Shown here: positions 8,572-16,842 of the stretch, piece after piece
How positions within the stretch are numbered: position 1 is the stretch's first letter
Layout of the letters: each line of letters opens with the position of its first letter
Source of the DNA: Paenibacillus sp. J31TS4
GTDB taxonomy: Bacteria; Bacillota; Bacilli; Paenibacillales; NBRC-103111
Direction: 5' to 3'
Length of the DNA stretch: 64,000 bases
Assembly: GCF_018403265.1 (NCBI RefSeq)
Contig: NZ_BOSI01000001.1
Coordinates: 186,001-250,000 of the forward strand
Program-made: the position numbers and the translations under genes
Notes under the pieces: generated by a model
What the model was told of the DNA's origin: nothing
The model's input: only the letters and a program-made list of their open reading frames with translations
Databases searched by the model: none

Positions 8572-9060
8572 ATGGCAACGATTCGAGAAACCGATCTTCC
8601 GGGGATCGGCAGAAAATATCAAATGGATACGAGGGCAGGAGACAAGCTCGTCGTGGTGATTCACGACGACGGGCGGAGGGAGATCTATCATTTTGACGAG
8701 AACGACCCGGATGAGCCGATCTCGCAGGTTACGCTGGAAGATGAGGAGGCAAGGCAGATCGCGGGCATTCTCGGAGGGATGACTTACAAGCCCAAAGCTC
8801 TCGAGACGATCGAGGTGTCGCTGGACGAGCTCGTGATCGAGTGGTGCAGGGTGGAGCCGCATTCCCATGCCGCGAACCGCACGATCGAGGAGCTTCAAAT
8901 CCGGCAAAAAAGCGGAGCTACCATTCTCGCTCTCGTCGAGAAGAACCGGCAGACCATCAATCCCGGTCCGCACGACCGGCTCGTTCCGCATATGACGCTA
9001 GTCGTGGCGGGAGAACGCAAGCAGATCCGCCAGTTGAAGGAACTGCTCGCGAACGGCTGA
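8572..9060 (+). CDS. khtT: KhtT-like RCK-C regulatory subunit of the K+ efflux antiporter
   Basis: 162 residues: an N-terminal beta-rich domain (1-70) and a C-terminal TrkA_C/RCK_C domain (about 80-160, with SLDELVIEWCRVEPHSHAA and PGPHDRLVPHMTLVVAGE). KhtT binds a cytoplasmic signal, shown to be c-di-AMP in B. subtilis, and activates KhtU. Gene neighbour, size and domain order all fit. GGAGGGG lies before the start. A terminator begins one base after the stop, so the operon has two genes. Confidence 0.87.
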   Translation: MATIRETDLPGIGRKYQMDTRAGDKLVVVIHDDGRREIYHFDENDPDEPISQVTLEDEEARQIAGILGGMTYKPKALETIEVSLDELVIEWCRVEPHSHAANRTIEELQIRQKSGATILALVEKNRQTINPGPHDRLVPHMTLVVAGERKQIRQLKELLANG

Positions 9061-9092
9061 CAGGAGGGGCATTCAGTTGCCCCTCCTGTTCT
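9061..9092 (+). terminator. Terminator of khtU-khtT, possibly bidirectional
   Basis: CAGGAGGGGC and GCCCCTCCTG overlap into a stem of about ten pairs with an 8-base loop, then TTCTTGTTCT. It lies between convergent genes. Confidence 0.8.
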
Positions 9093-9107
9093 TGTTCTAC
9101 CGGGCAA

Positions 9108-9842
9108 CTAGCCTCGTTCGCCCAGCTCGACTACTTGTTCGAACAGCGTGAGGCGCTCCAGATCGACGTCCAACCGGCCGTACGCGTCGAGGAATTCGTC
9201 GCGATAGCGGTCGGTCTTGAGGTTGTAGGAGAGCGTCCAGATGCCGAGATACAGATCGTAATGCCGGTCCCCGACGCCACCGCTTCCGAGGTCAATGAAC
9301 GCTTGGAACGCCCCGTTCTGCATAATTATGTTAGGCAGGCAATAATCGCCGTGCAGCACCACTTCATGAGAGGAACAAGGCTCGCCATCTCGGAACGAGG
9401 CGAGTCCAGTCTTCGCGTATGCTGCGGCAAGCAGCTCCTCGGTCCGGTTAGGGAAGGGGCAGCCTGCGGGTGAGAGAGAGTGAAGCCGCCGGAGCGACTC
9501 TCCGAAGGTGCGGGCCAAGCGGACGGGCTCGGCCAAATGCTCCGCGAAGGTCCCGTCTTCCCCCTGGACCGCTTCGGTCAACAGATAATCGGATTGACCG
9601 TCCGAAGCGTAGCCGAGGACGCGGGGAGCGAGGCGATGGCCGTGAAGGAACTCGGTCATCCGACTTTCTCTTTCAAGCATCCCCGCTTGCTGAATCTTTA
9701 GGTAAGCGTCCGTGCTGCCCTTCACGAGGTACGTGCGGGCATCCTCCGAGCAGCTGCTGTCATAAAATACGGCTTCCCGCAGGAATGACTGCAGGGAGGA
9801 AGGGACGGCGGACGTGTCAAAAGAGACAAGTGTTCTCTGCAT
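9108..9842 (-). CDS. APH(3')-like aminoglycoside/antibiotic phosphotransferase family protein
   Basis: A 244-residue kinase-fold protein. Visible landmarks are K49 in DAYLKI (ATP lysine), the catalytic loop VLHGDYCLPN (H164, D166, N171), the metal-binding D184 in FIDLGSGGVG, and GDRHYDLYLGIW after it. This order is that of APH(3') kanamycin kinases, though length and divergent substrate residues leave the substrate open. The start at 9842 follows AGGAGG seven bases upstream; 14 further codons are open but lack a ribosome site. It is a paralogue of the gene at 13041-13859, sharing HGDYCLPN and GDRHYDL. It ends 15 bp from the khtT terminator. Confidence 0.82.
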   Translation of the reverse strand: MQRTLVSFDTSAVPSSLQSFLREAVFYDSSCSEDARTYLVKGSTDAYLKIQQAGMLERESRMTEFLHGHRLAPRVLGYASDGQSDYLLTEAVQGEDGTFAEHLAEPVRLARTFGESLRRLHSLSPAGCPFPNRTEELLAAAYAKTGLASFRDGEPCSSHEVVLHGDYCLPNIIMQNGAFQAFIDLGSGGVGDRHYDLYLGIWTLSYNLKTDRYRDEFLDAYGRLDVDLERLTLFEQVVELGERG

Positions 9843-10010
9843 AGTAGATCCTCCTGTCATGAGTTGCTCGGTTAATAATAGCATGCCGGCAAGCCTGCGA
9901 GCGGGATTTGTTGGATGAAAGCAATTTTGCCGGAGCCATCCGAAGCCAGACGGGGGTAGGTGCGGGCCGCTTCCAACCCTTCCTCGACTTTCTCTAAGCG
10001 CACGCGAAGA

Positions 10011-10036
10011 AGCTCCTGCCTGTCCGGGCAGGAGCT
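10011..10036 (-). terminator. Hairpin downstream of the small membrane protein gene
   Basis: AGCTCCTGCC and GGCAGGAGCT form a perfect 10-bp stem with a 6-base loop. On the minus strand it is followed by TTCTTC, a weak T-tract, so it may end the 10084-10281 transcript. Confidence 0.5.
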
Positions 10037-10083
10037 ACAGTGCGAGGCGCGATGTGCCGAATGAGGCGGACCTCACATTGAAG

Positions 10084-10281
10084 TTATGTATCCTGCGATT
10101 GAAGCTGCTTGAGATGGTTGCGTCTCATGACGGGAAGTGCGACAGCGACGACAAACGCGGACAGCGGGAACCGTTCCTCCATCGCGAGCCATTCAAAGAC
10201 CGAGACGGGCACGTAGATCGCGTAGACGAAGATCATGAGAAACAGGTAGATCCGTTTCCACCGCTTTTCTTTTGCGGACAT
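10084..10281 (-). CDS. Small two-helix membrane protein of unknown function
   Basis: 65 residues: a basic start (MSAKEKRWKR), a first hydrophobic segment (residues 11-31), a second (about 40-51), then a basic tail (MRRNHLKQLQ). GGAGGTGA sits three bases before the ATG, which makes it credible despite its size. I do not recognise a family; it is a Firmicute-type small membrane protein. It is divergent from the gene at 10450 and the 168 bp between would hold both promoters. Confidence 0.6.
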   Translation of the reverse strand: MSAKEKRWKRIYLFLMIFVYAIYVPVSVFEWLAMEERFPLSAFVVAVALPVMRRNHLKQLQSQDT

Positions 10282-10449
10282 GGGTCACCTCCGGATGGAT
10301 TTGCTCCTATCTACCCAAAACGAACTTGCTTGAAACAGGGGAAGAGAACCCCGCGTTCATACTTTGCTCACGGGTTGTTTATCTTCCGTTCACTTTTCTA
10401 GACTAGAATGGGGAAGTAGAGTTCGTTAGGAGAGGGGCCTGATTCCATT

Positions 10450-10848
10450 ATGATGAAATCCTACAGCAAATGGCTAATGAGGATTGCCGCTATCTATTCG
10501 CTCATCGGAGCGCTGATCGGCTCCGACATGGCCGGACGCAAAGATTATTCGATGATCCCGGCACACGCCCATATTCTGGTAGTCGGCTGGCTGACGTTGT
10601 TCGCTTACGGGCTGTTCTATTATGTCTTCAAAGATCTCAGCATGGTCAAGACAGCCAAGCTGCAGGCATGGACAGCCTTGATCGGTGGAGGTTTGATGCC
10701 GTTCGGCATGCTGCTTTACTACAAAATGCAAAACATGGGCACGCTGCTGGCCTTCATTCTGCCGGCGTGTGTGCTGCTGGCGGCCATCGTGCTGTTCCTA
10801 GCCTTACTGTTCTTCGATAAACAGCTGTTCGCCTCGACAGACAAGTAA
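10450..10848 (+). CDS. Four-helix membrane protein of unknown function
   Basis: 132 residues with four hydrophobic segments (about 10-25, 40-60, 72-92, 98-122). The second helix starts with PAHAHILVVGWLTLFAYGLFYYVF; the histidines 39 and 41 and this spacing recall the heme-ligand helices of cytochrome-oxidase-like membrane proteins, but the protein is too short to be one. AGGAGAGGGG lies upstream. No cofactor or partner gene is nearby, so the role is unassigned. Confidence 0.7.
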   Translation: MMKSYSKWLMRIAAIYSLIGALIGSDMAGRKDYSMIPAHAHILVVGWLTLFAYGLFYYVFKDLSMVKTAKLQAWTALIGGGLMPFGMLLYYKMQNMGTLLAFILPACVLLAAIVLFLALLFFDKQLFASTDK

Positions 10849-10860
10849 AAAGCTGTACCC

Positions 10861-10901
10861 ATGCAAAAGGGCCCGCCGATTTCGGCAGGGCCCTTTTGCA
10901 T
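10861..10901 (+). terminator. Strong bidirectional terminator
   Basis: A near-perfect hairpin with arms of about 19 bases starting ATGCAAAAGGGCCC and ending GGGCCCTTTTGCAT lies between convergent genes. T-runs occur in both directions, so it can end both the four-helix protein transcript and the MFS transcript. Confidence 0.9.
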
Positions 10902-10970
10902 GGGTGCGGCTTGTCACGGTAGCGGCGACGGTACGGTCCGCCCGCTTCCGTGCCTCGCTTGCCAACGGCT

Positions 10971-12170
10971 CTAGCTGCCGGCCTGAACCGATTCCGCCGG
11001 CGATGCGGTGGCCCGGCCGTCATGCCGGACGGCGAGCAGGAAGCCGAGGGCGATCAGCATACTGCCGGAAGCGCACAGGAACAGCGTGCCGTAGCCGAAT
11101 GTATCGACCAGCAGGCCGAGCAGAGGCGGCGAGGTGATGGCTGCCAGCGAGGAGACGAGATAATACAGCCCCGTCCGGGTGCCGATGCTGCTCTCCCGGC
11201 CGGTCGAGACGACGAACGGGTACGAATTGATATTAATGCAGGCCCAGAAGATCCCTCCGATGGCTAGCAGCGCCCGAAGAGGGAGGACGGAGCTTACGAG
11301 CGGAACGGCGGCAAACACGGCAAACAGTCCGGCGACGCCGATCAGGATCATTTTCTTCTTGCCGTACCGGTTGCCGAGCCAGCCGCTCGGGATGGCGAAC
11401 AGAACGAAGAACAGCGAGAAGAAGGTTAGGGAGAAGGCGGAGACGCTTTCCTCCAGACCCAGGTGATGCTTGCCGTACAGCGTGAACAGCGATTCGATGC
11501 CCTGGTAAGCGACAAACCAGAAGAAGATGGCCGCCAGCAGCAGAACCGTCGTTTTGTCCAGTTCGCCGCGCAGCTTGATGCGGGGAGCGTCAGCGGCAAC
11601 CGGCACGACGGGATCCCGGCGTTCCTTGATCGTCCGGATCAGGAGCAGCAGCGTCAGCAGAGTGACGACCGCCGCCGCAAGAAAAGGCAGAGATGGACTG
11701 GCCTTGTACAGAGAGGAGCCGACCCCGAATGCGAGAATGGCGCCGACGCCTCCCATGAAATTAATGATGCCGTTCGCTTTGGTCCGCCGGCTCTCGGGTG
11801 TCAGATCCGGCATGAGCGCGATGGTCGGGGAGCGGTACAGGCTCATCGCCAGGTTCATGAGGACCATGAACAGCAGAAGCGTTACCAGGCTTGTGTGGAG
11901 TGGGATTAGCGTCACGAATACCGCGGCGAGCGGCATCCCGATGATGAGATAAGGCATCCGCCGGCCGTACCGGGTCAGCGTCCGGTCGCTTCGGTTGCCG
12001 ATCCATGGCTGCAGGAACAAAGCGAAATAGTTGTCGATCGTCATGACGAAGCCGATTAGCGCGGCGCTCTTGAGGTACGGATCGAGAAAGAACGGAACAA
12101 AGGCATTGTAAAGCGCCCAAGTCAGGCTAATGCTAAAGAATCCGAAGCCGAGCAGCCACGTCCGCTTCAT
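10971..12170 (-). CDS. MFS transporter, SLC45/glycoside-symporter-like
   Basis: A 399-residue transporter with 12 predicted helices. The motif LMPDLTPESRRTKANGIINFMGG (about 118-140) and the TRYGRRMPYLIIG loop after helix 2 are typical of the SLC45/GPH-like branch that moves sugars or glycosides with protons. Its start codon overlaps the stop of the upstream GDPD gene by 4 nt, so both are one operon; the pair suggests uptake or release of a glycerophosphodiester or glycoside-derived product, but the substrate is an inference. Confidence 0.82.
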   Translation of the reverse strand: MKRTWLLGFGFFSISLTWALYNAFVPFFLDPYLKSAALIGFVMTIDNYFALFLQPWIGNRSDRTLTRYGRRMPYLIIGMPLAAVFVTLIPLHTSLVTLLLFMVLMNLAMSLYRSPTIALMPDLTPESRRTKANGIINFMGGVGAILAFGVGSSLYKASPSLPFLAAAVVTLLTLLLLIRTIKERRDPVVPVAADAPRIKLRGELDKTTVLLLAAIFFWFVAYQGIESLFTLYGKHHLGLEESVSAFSLTFFSLFFVLFAIPSGWLGNRYGKKKMILIGVAGLFAVFAAVPLVSSVLPLRALLAIGGIFWACININSYPFVVSTGRESSIGTRTGLYYLVSSLAAITSPPLLGLLVDTFGYGTLFLCASGSMLIALGFLLAVRHDGRATASPAESVQAGS

Positions 12171-12913
12171 GCGCGATTCCCCACCTTCTCGGCGAGCACT
12201 TCCGCCAGACGGTCCGGGTAATCCGTTATGATACCGGAGACGCCGGCGTCAAGCAGAACGCGCATCCGGTCGGGTTCGTTGACCGTGTACGGATAGTAGA
12301 CAAGCCCCCGCTCCGCCGCTGCCTGCACCCATTCGGGCAGGACCGCGATATGGAAGGCATGTAGCGCATTCGCCCCGACGCTCGCCGCATAATCCCAAGG
12401 CCGGTACAGTCCTTCCGTATAGAGAATGCCGGTCCGGATTTCAGGGGCGAGCTGCTTGCATAGCGCGAGCGAGTAATGATTGAAGCTCGAGATCAGGACG
12501 CGGTCGGCCATGCCGTATTGGCGAGCCGCCGCTACGACGGCTTCCTCGATGCCGGGATAGAGCACGACGCCGTTTTTGAGCTCCAGGTTAATCTGTACCT
12601 CCGTATCCGCTACGAGCTCGAACAGATCTTCGAGAGCAGGGACGCGCTCGCCCTGAAACGCGGAATCGAACCAGCCGCCTGCGTCAAGACGCTTCAGCTC
12701 GTCGAACGTCACGTCCTTGACGAGCTGGGGCGAGCCGGTCGTCCGTTTCAGCGATTCGTCGTGCAGCAGCACGAGCCGTCCGTCTTCCGTCATGTGGACG
12801 TCGGTTTCGATGGCGTTCGCGCCGAGCTCAAGTGCCTTGCGGAATGCGGCCATGGTATTCTCCGGGCAGTACTTGGATGCCCCTCGATGTGCGATGATGA
12901 GAAAGGGATTCAA
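12167..12913 (-). CDS. Glycerophosphodiester phosphodiesterase (UgpQ/GlpQ family)
   Basis: 248 residues opening LNPFLIIAHRGASKYCPENT: the H9-R10 pair and E18, then E36-D38 in AIETDVHMTEDG and the H51-D52 pair, all active-site or metal residues of GDPDs. These enzymes cleave glycerophosphodiesters to glycerol-3-phosphate and an alcohol. There is no signal peptide, so it acts in the cytoplasm. A TTG start at 12913 is preferred because ACGGAGGC lies 8 bp before it and the protein begins directly with the first beta strand; 123 upstream in-frame codons overlap the neighbouring gene and are spurious. Couples to the MFS gene downstream. Confidence 0.92.
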   Translation of the reverse strand: MNPFLIIAHRGASKYCPENTMAAFRKALELGANAIETDVHMTEDGRLVLLHDESLKRTTGSPQLVKDVTFDELKRLDAGGWFDSAFQGERVPALEDLFELVADTEVQINLELKNGVVLYPGIEEAVVAAARQYGMADRVLISSFNHYSLALCKQLAPEIRTGILYTEGLYRPWDYAASVGANALHAFHIAVLPEWVQAAAERGLVYYPYTVNEPDRMRVLLDAGVSGIITDYPDRLAEVLAEKVGNRA

Positions 12914-13040
12914 CTGAAATAGCCTCCGTTTCGATAAGGTAAGAATGAAGATCGGTTTCATTATACGACAGAACGGGGGCGGGCAGGGGAGCGGTGTTGG
13001 AAAAAAATGAGGGACGAGCCGTTCCACGGGAGCGAGTTCT

Positions 13041-13859
13041 CTACTCGTAAAGATCATGCCCCCGGTACCCGTTGAACGCGGAGAAGAGTCCGCATAGACG
13101 CAGACGATCCGGATCGACCAGCTCTCTGCCGTAAGCATCCAGAAACCGGTCCGTCCACCGCAGGCTGCCCAGATTGAAATGGAGCGACCAAATGCCCCAG
13201 AACAGATCGTAATGGCGGTCGCCCGTCCCGCTGAAGCCGACGTCCACGAATCCGGTCGTCTCGAAGTCCCGGAGCATAACATTGGGGAGGCAGTAGTCGC
13301 CGTGAATGACGACAGGATCCTCCTGGGTGGTCAGGAAGAGGGAAAGAAGCTCGCAATAGGCCGCTTCCGGATCCGTATGGCCGCTATACCGAAGCAGCCC
13401 CTTGTCGTAACGGCCAGCCCGGTAATTCTCCGCGGCCCGCTGCATCATGGAGGCGAGGGAACGCGAACGGGGGATACCGGCAGTGGGCGTCAGGTGAAAC
13501 CGGGCGAGGCTGGCGGCGAACACGTCGGTCAGCCGTTCGGGCTCGGCCAAGTAGCGGTCCGAAGCGGCATCTTCGCCCGGAACGCGCTCCAGCAGGAGGT
13601 AGTCAAACGCTCCCTCGGTGAAGTAGGCGAGCACGGCCGGGCAGAGGCCGAAACCAGACAAGTGAGCGGATAGGACCGCTTCCTCCTCGAGCTGGCCCTT
13701 CGGCGTTTTCTTCAGCACTCCCTCTCTCTGCGACGAATGAAGCAGGTAGACGGCGGCACGGTCCTTTTCTTTGATCGGCGTGATCAAAGCTCCATCCCAA
13801 TCGGGGAGCAGCGCGGCGGGCAGGACGCGCGAGGCGGGAGACAACCCGATATCGTTCAT
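13041..13859 (-). CDS. Second APH(3')-like phosphotransferase family protein
   Basis: 272 residues with the aminoglycoside-kinase core: K50 in GVLKKTPKG, VIHGDYCLPN (H186, D188, N193), metal-binding D206 in FVDVGFSGTG and GDRHYDLFWGIWSL. It shares its catalytic block with the 9108-9842 protein, so the two are paralogues, but has an extra insert around residues 130-170 and a longer tail. Start at 13859 (MNDIGLSP) chosen by AAGGGATGG upstream; the frame is open 39 codons further without a ribosome site. It precedes the GDPD-MFS pair on the same strand with a 127-bp gap. Confidence 0.8.
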   Translation of the reverse strand: MNDIGLSPASRVLPAALLPDWDGALITPIKEKDRAAVYLLHSSQREGVLKKTPKGQLEEEAVLSAHLSGFGLCPAVLAYFTEGAFDYLLLERVPGEDAASDRYLAEPERLTDVFAASLARFHLTPTAGIPRSRSLASMMQRAAENYRAGRYDKGLLRYSGHTDPEAAYCELLSLFLTTQEDPVVIHGDYCLPNVMLRDFETTGFVDVGFSGTGDRHYDLFWGIWSLHFNLGSLRWTDRFLDAYGRELVDPDRLRLCGLFSAFNGYRGHDLYE

Positions 13860-14260
13860 GGGAATCCCATCCCTTTCTACGAGAATAGACTTTCCGGCAA
13901 GCACCTGCTCTTCACGCGGCGGAAACAAGTGGAGAGGGAACAGCAATCCGCATGCTTTGGCAGGAGAACCGTTCATCTGCCCGTAGCATACCAGAGTTTT
14001 CCAAAAGGTGGAACGCCTTTCTTCCTAGATATAAGCGCCGATTGAGTCGAGCGATTGAACCGCCGAGGGTCGTCCCGATTGTCGGCTTTCCCTTGATGCG
14101 TTTGAACGAATAACGTCTCGAGGAAGGCTGACTGCTCGTCAAGACTGCTCAACCTATGGTTGAGCGAGGATTCGATTCCTTTCCCCGAATGCGCGATGCC
14201 CATTTGACGCCCTGTGCCTTACAATAACAGATAGATCGTATCCGAGGAGGATGGTAGGGC
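13860..14260. other. 400-bp divergent intergenic region
   Basis: This lies between the minus-strand kinase and the plus-strand XRE fusion gene. The only clear structure is a perfect inverted repeat GCTCAACC-TAT-GGTTGAGC (14147-14165), about 96 bp before the XRE start, which could be an operator. No convincing promoter or ORF is seen. Confidence 0.45.
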
Positions 14261-15520
14261 ATGGAAGCAGGCGGATTGAAGGAGCAGATTCTACGCTCGC
14301 GCAAGCAAAAGGGACTGACGCAGGAACGGCTCGCCGAGCGGCTCGGCGTGACGTACCAGGCGGTCAGCAAGTGGGAGAACGGGCAGTCCATGCCGGATGT
14401 GACGCTGCTCCCGCTTCTCGCCGACACGCTCGGCATGACCATGGACGAGCTGTTCGGCATACGCCGAGAGGAGAGCATGCTTCGCGACGGCTTACTCGCC
14501 GAGTACTTGTTCGAGGGGGACGCAAGGGACACAAGCGGCAATGGCTATACGGCCCGCGTCGTCGGAGCCCGGCTTTGCCCGGACCGATTCGGACGAGCGG
14601 ACAGTGCTTATGCGTTCAACGGCCGGGACGAATATCTAGTGATGGATCCGGCTCCGCTGCTCGGCGACGACGGCTTCTCGCTTTCCGTCTGGTGCCGATA
14701 CGAATCGGGGACGCCCGAACAGGGCTGGCACTCGGCTATCGTCTCGCAGGACGGCCATCATAAGCGCCGTGTGTTTCAGCTGAGCACCTATGACCGAAGC
14801 GTCGTTTTCCACCGGTTTTTGACGGAGCCGGATTTGGTTGCAGCGGATCCAATAGAGCCGGGCGTATGGTGCCATTACGCGGTCAGCTATGAGAAAGGAA
14901 GCTTCCGCTTCTACCGGAACGGCCAGTTCGTGCACGAGGTGCCCGGAACGCTGCGTCCGAATGCGGAAGAGCCGCTTTATATAGGCCGTAAGGCGACGGA
15001 CGAACCGTATTTTTTCTTCCGCGGCAGCATCGATGACCTGCGTTTGTACGGCAGGGCGCTGTCGGAGGCGGAGATCTCGTCGCTGTTCCGGGAAAACGGC
15101 TGGGTGCCGGCTCGGGAGCCGCGAAAGGAGCGCGCCGAAGAGACGGTCCTGCCGGTGCTGGATCGTCTAGAGCATATTAGGATTGGTGTGGGTAAGGAGG
15201 CGCTACCAGAGGCGGTTGCGTGGTATGTGAACACGCTCGGGTTCCATCTTCATGTCGAGGAGCCCGAACAGTTTTATCTGCTAACACTGTACAATGGCCC
15301 CAGCCTCATGCTTCTCGGCGTATCGGAGGAGGACGCCGACGTGCATCGTTCCGCGCCGTTCGTATACAAGACGAAGCGTCCCGTCTCCGAGCTGAGGCTA
15401 CTACTGGAGACAGCGGGCGCCCGGCAGCTGTCGGTTCATGAGGAAGCCTTCGCCACCTTTGTCTGCTTCCGCGACCCGTTCGGATATGCCTGGATGCTGG
15501 AACGGGACCGTCGGGGATGA
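14261..15520 (+). CDS. Three-domain fusion: XRE HTH, LamG-like lectin domain, VOC (glyoxalase) domain
   Basis: 419 residues in one uninterrupted frame. Residues 7-65 are a canonical XRE/Cro HTH (SRKQKGLTQERLAERLGVTY, QAVSKWENGQSMPD). Residues 78-280 form a LamG/concanavalin-like jelly roll (YLFEGDARDTSGNG, AYAFNGRDEYLVM, FSLSVWCRYES, FRFYRNGQFVHEVPG, YIGRKA, FFRGSIDDLRLYGRALSEAEI). Residues 303-415 are a VOC domain (LEHIRIGVG, WYVNTLGFHLHVEE, FRDPFGYAWMLERD). LamG domains are normally extracellular, so one behind a DNA-binding domain is unusual. It may be a one-component sensor of a sugar or small ligand. The start has GAGGAGG nearby. Confidence 0.88.
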   Translation: MEAGGLKEQILRSRKQKGLTQERLAERLGVTYQAVSKWENGQSMPDVTLLPLLADTLGMTMDELFGIRREESMLRDGLLAEYLFEGDARDTSGNGYTARVVGARLCPDRFGRADSAYAFNGRDEYLVMDPAPLLGDDGFSLSVWCRYESGTPEQGWHSAIVSQDGHHKRRVFQLSTYDRSVVFHRFLTEPDLVAADPIEPGVWCHYAVSYEKGSFRFYRNGQFVHEVPGTLRPNAEEPLYIGRKATDEPYFFFRGSIDDLRLYGRALSEAEISSLFRENGWVPAREPRKERAEETVLPVLDRLEHIRIGVGKEALPEAVAWYVNTLGFHLHVEEPEQFYLLTLYNGPSLMLLGVSEEDADVHRSAPFVYKTKRPVSELRLLLETAGARQLSVHEEAFATFVCFRDPFGYAWMLERDRRG

Positions 15521-15640
15521 GCCTCCGGCCTGCTTCCGGCCGTTCCTCTTGACCAGCCGGAAGGCATGTGCATAGGCGAACACCCTGGTGGAAGTCCCGG
15601 CATATACTGCGGCATACGGAATCCAAAGGAGTGCTTGCGA

Positions 15641-16744
15641 GTGACAGGAACAGCAACCCGGTTTTTCGGCAAAGGGCATACAGCCCGCGGCGTCCATTTT
15701 CTGTACCCGTCCGCCCTTCAAGGCGCGGAGAAGCGGATCGAGCTTCAAGGCCCCCCGGGGACGGGCAAATCGACCGCCCTTCGGCGGCTGGCCGACCATC
15801 TGCTCACGCAGGGAACGGATATCCAATGCTTTCATTCCCCCCTCTATCCGGACGATCTGGATGCGCTGTACATCCCTAGCCGGCGGATAGCCGTGGCGGA
15901 CGCTTCCGTTTGCGGCGGCCTGCCCGAATCCTCGGCGGTGCAGCGCACGGAGCTCCGGTTCGACGAGGCGGCCGAACCGGGCCGGCTGACAGAGGAGCAG
16001 CGGCAGGAGCTGCGCGAGCTTGAGGAGCGCCTCCAGCCCGCCTATGAAGAAGCGTACGCTCTGTTTGCGGAGGCGCTGCGCATTCACGACGAGTGGGAGC
16101 AGTATTACATCGGCAGCATGGACTTTGCCAAGGCAGATGAAGTGGCGAGCGAGACCGCACTCTCGCTCTTTGGGGAAACCCGCATCGAGAAAACGGCTCA
16201 GGTGCGCCACGTTTTTTTTGGAGCCGCGACGCCGAGGGGAGCGGTCGATCATATCCAGAACCTGACGGCGTCCTGCGGCCGGCGCATCTTCATCAAGGGA
16301 CGCGCGGGCTCCGGCAAGTCGACGCTGCTCAAGCGGCTGGCTGCCGAGGCGGAAGCGAGAGGCATCGACGTGGAGGTTTTCCATTGCGGCTTCGATCCAA
16401 ACAGCCTCGACATGCTGATTTTTCCGGAGCTTGGTACCGCGATCTTCGACAGCACGGCGCCGCATGAATATTTTCCGGACCGCGCGGAGGACGAGGTGCT
16501 CGATATGTACGAGCGCGTGCTGCCGGCCGGCATAGACGAGAGGTATGCCGGAGACCTGGCGGCGGTCAAGGCGCGGTACTCGAACGCGATGAAGAAGGCG
16601 ACGGCGCAGCTTGGCGAGGTTCAGCGGATCGATGCCCGAATCAAGGAGCTGTACGGCACTGTCACGGATTATGCCACGGCCGACCGGCTGAGCGCCCGCC
16701 TGCTTGCTGAGGTTGAGGATCTGTCCGCTCCCGCGGCCAAGTAG
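15641..16744 (+). CDS. PRK06851-type protein with two P-loop NTPase domains
   Basis: 367 residues with a duplicated ATPase: the first Walker A GPPGTGKST near residues 37-45 and the second GRAGSGKST near 221-229, each followed by a similar CFHSPLYPDDLDALYIP / VFHCGFDPNSLDMLIFP block. This duplicated architecture is the PRK06851 family found in Firmicutes; its function is not known. GTG at 15641 is chosen because AAAGGAG is 9 bp before it and family members start with a short FFxxGxTARG segment, seen here as FFGKGHTARG. An upstream in-frame start at 15566 lacks a ribosome site. Confidence 0.8.
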   Translation: MTGTATRFFGKGHTARGVHFLYPSALQGAEKRIELQGPPGTGKSTALRRLADHLLTQGTDIQCFHSPLYPDDLDALYIPSRRIAVADASVCGGLPESSAVQRTELRFDEAAEPGRLTEEQRQELRELEERLQPAYEEAYALFAEALRIHDEWEQYYIGSMDFAKADEVASETALSLFGETRIEKTAQVRHVFFGAATPRGAVDHIQNLTASCGRRIFIKGRAGSGKSTLLKRLAAEAEARGIDVEVFHCGFDPNSLDMLIFPELGTAIFDSTAPHEYFPDRAEDEVLDMYERVLPAGIDERYAGDLAAVKARYSNAMKKATAQLGEVQRIDARIKELYGTVTDYATADRLSARLLAEVEDLSAPAAK

Positions 16745-16842
16745 CGGCGGAAGACCGAGGCCAGAACGTGAGCCGCAGTCCGGCGCATTCTATGCTAGAA
16801 TGAGAGGAACCGATCTTATCGAAGCAAGGAGACTTCTAGCAG

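Noticed and set aside
12914-13282. 123-codon N-terminal extension of the GDPD
   Set aside because: It overlaps the upstream kinase gene in another frame and lacks GDPD features; the TTG at 12913 has a good ribosome site.
15401-16465. Minus-strand open frame opposite the double P-loop gene
   Set aside because: The plus strand carries two Walker A motifs; this one has none and is a GC-rich shadow.
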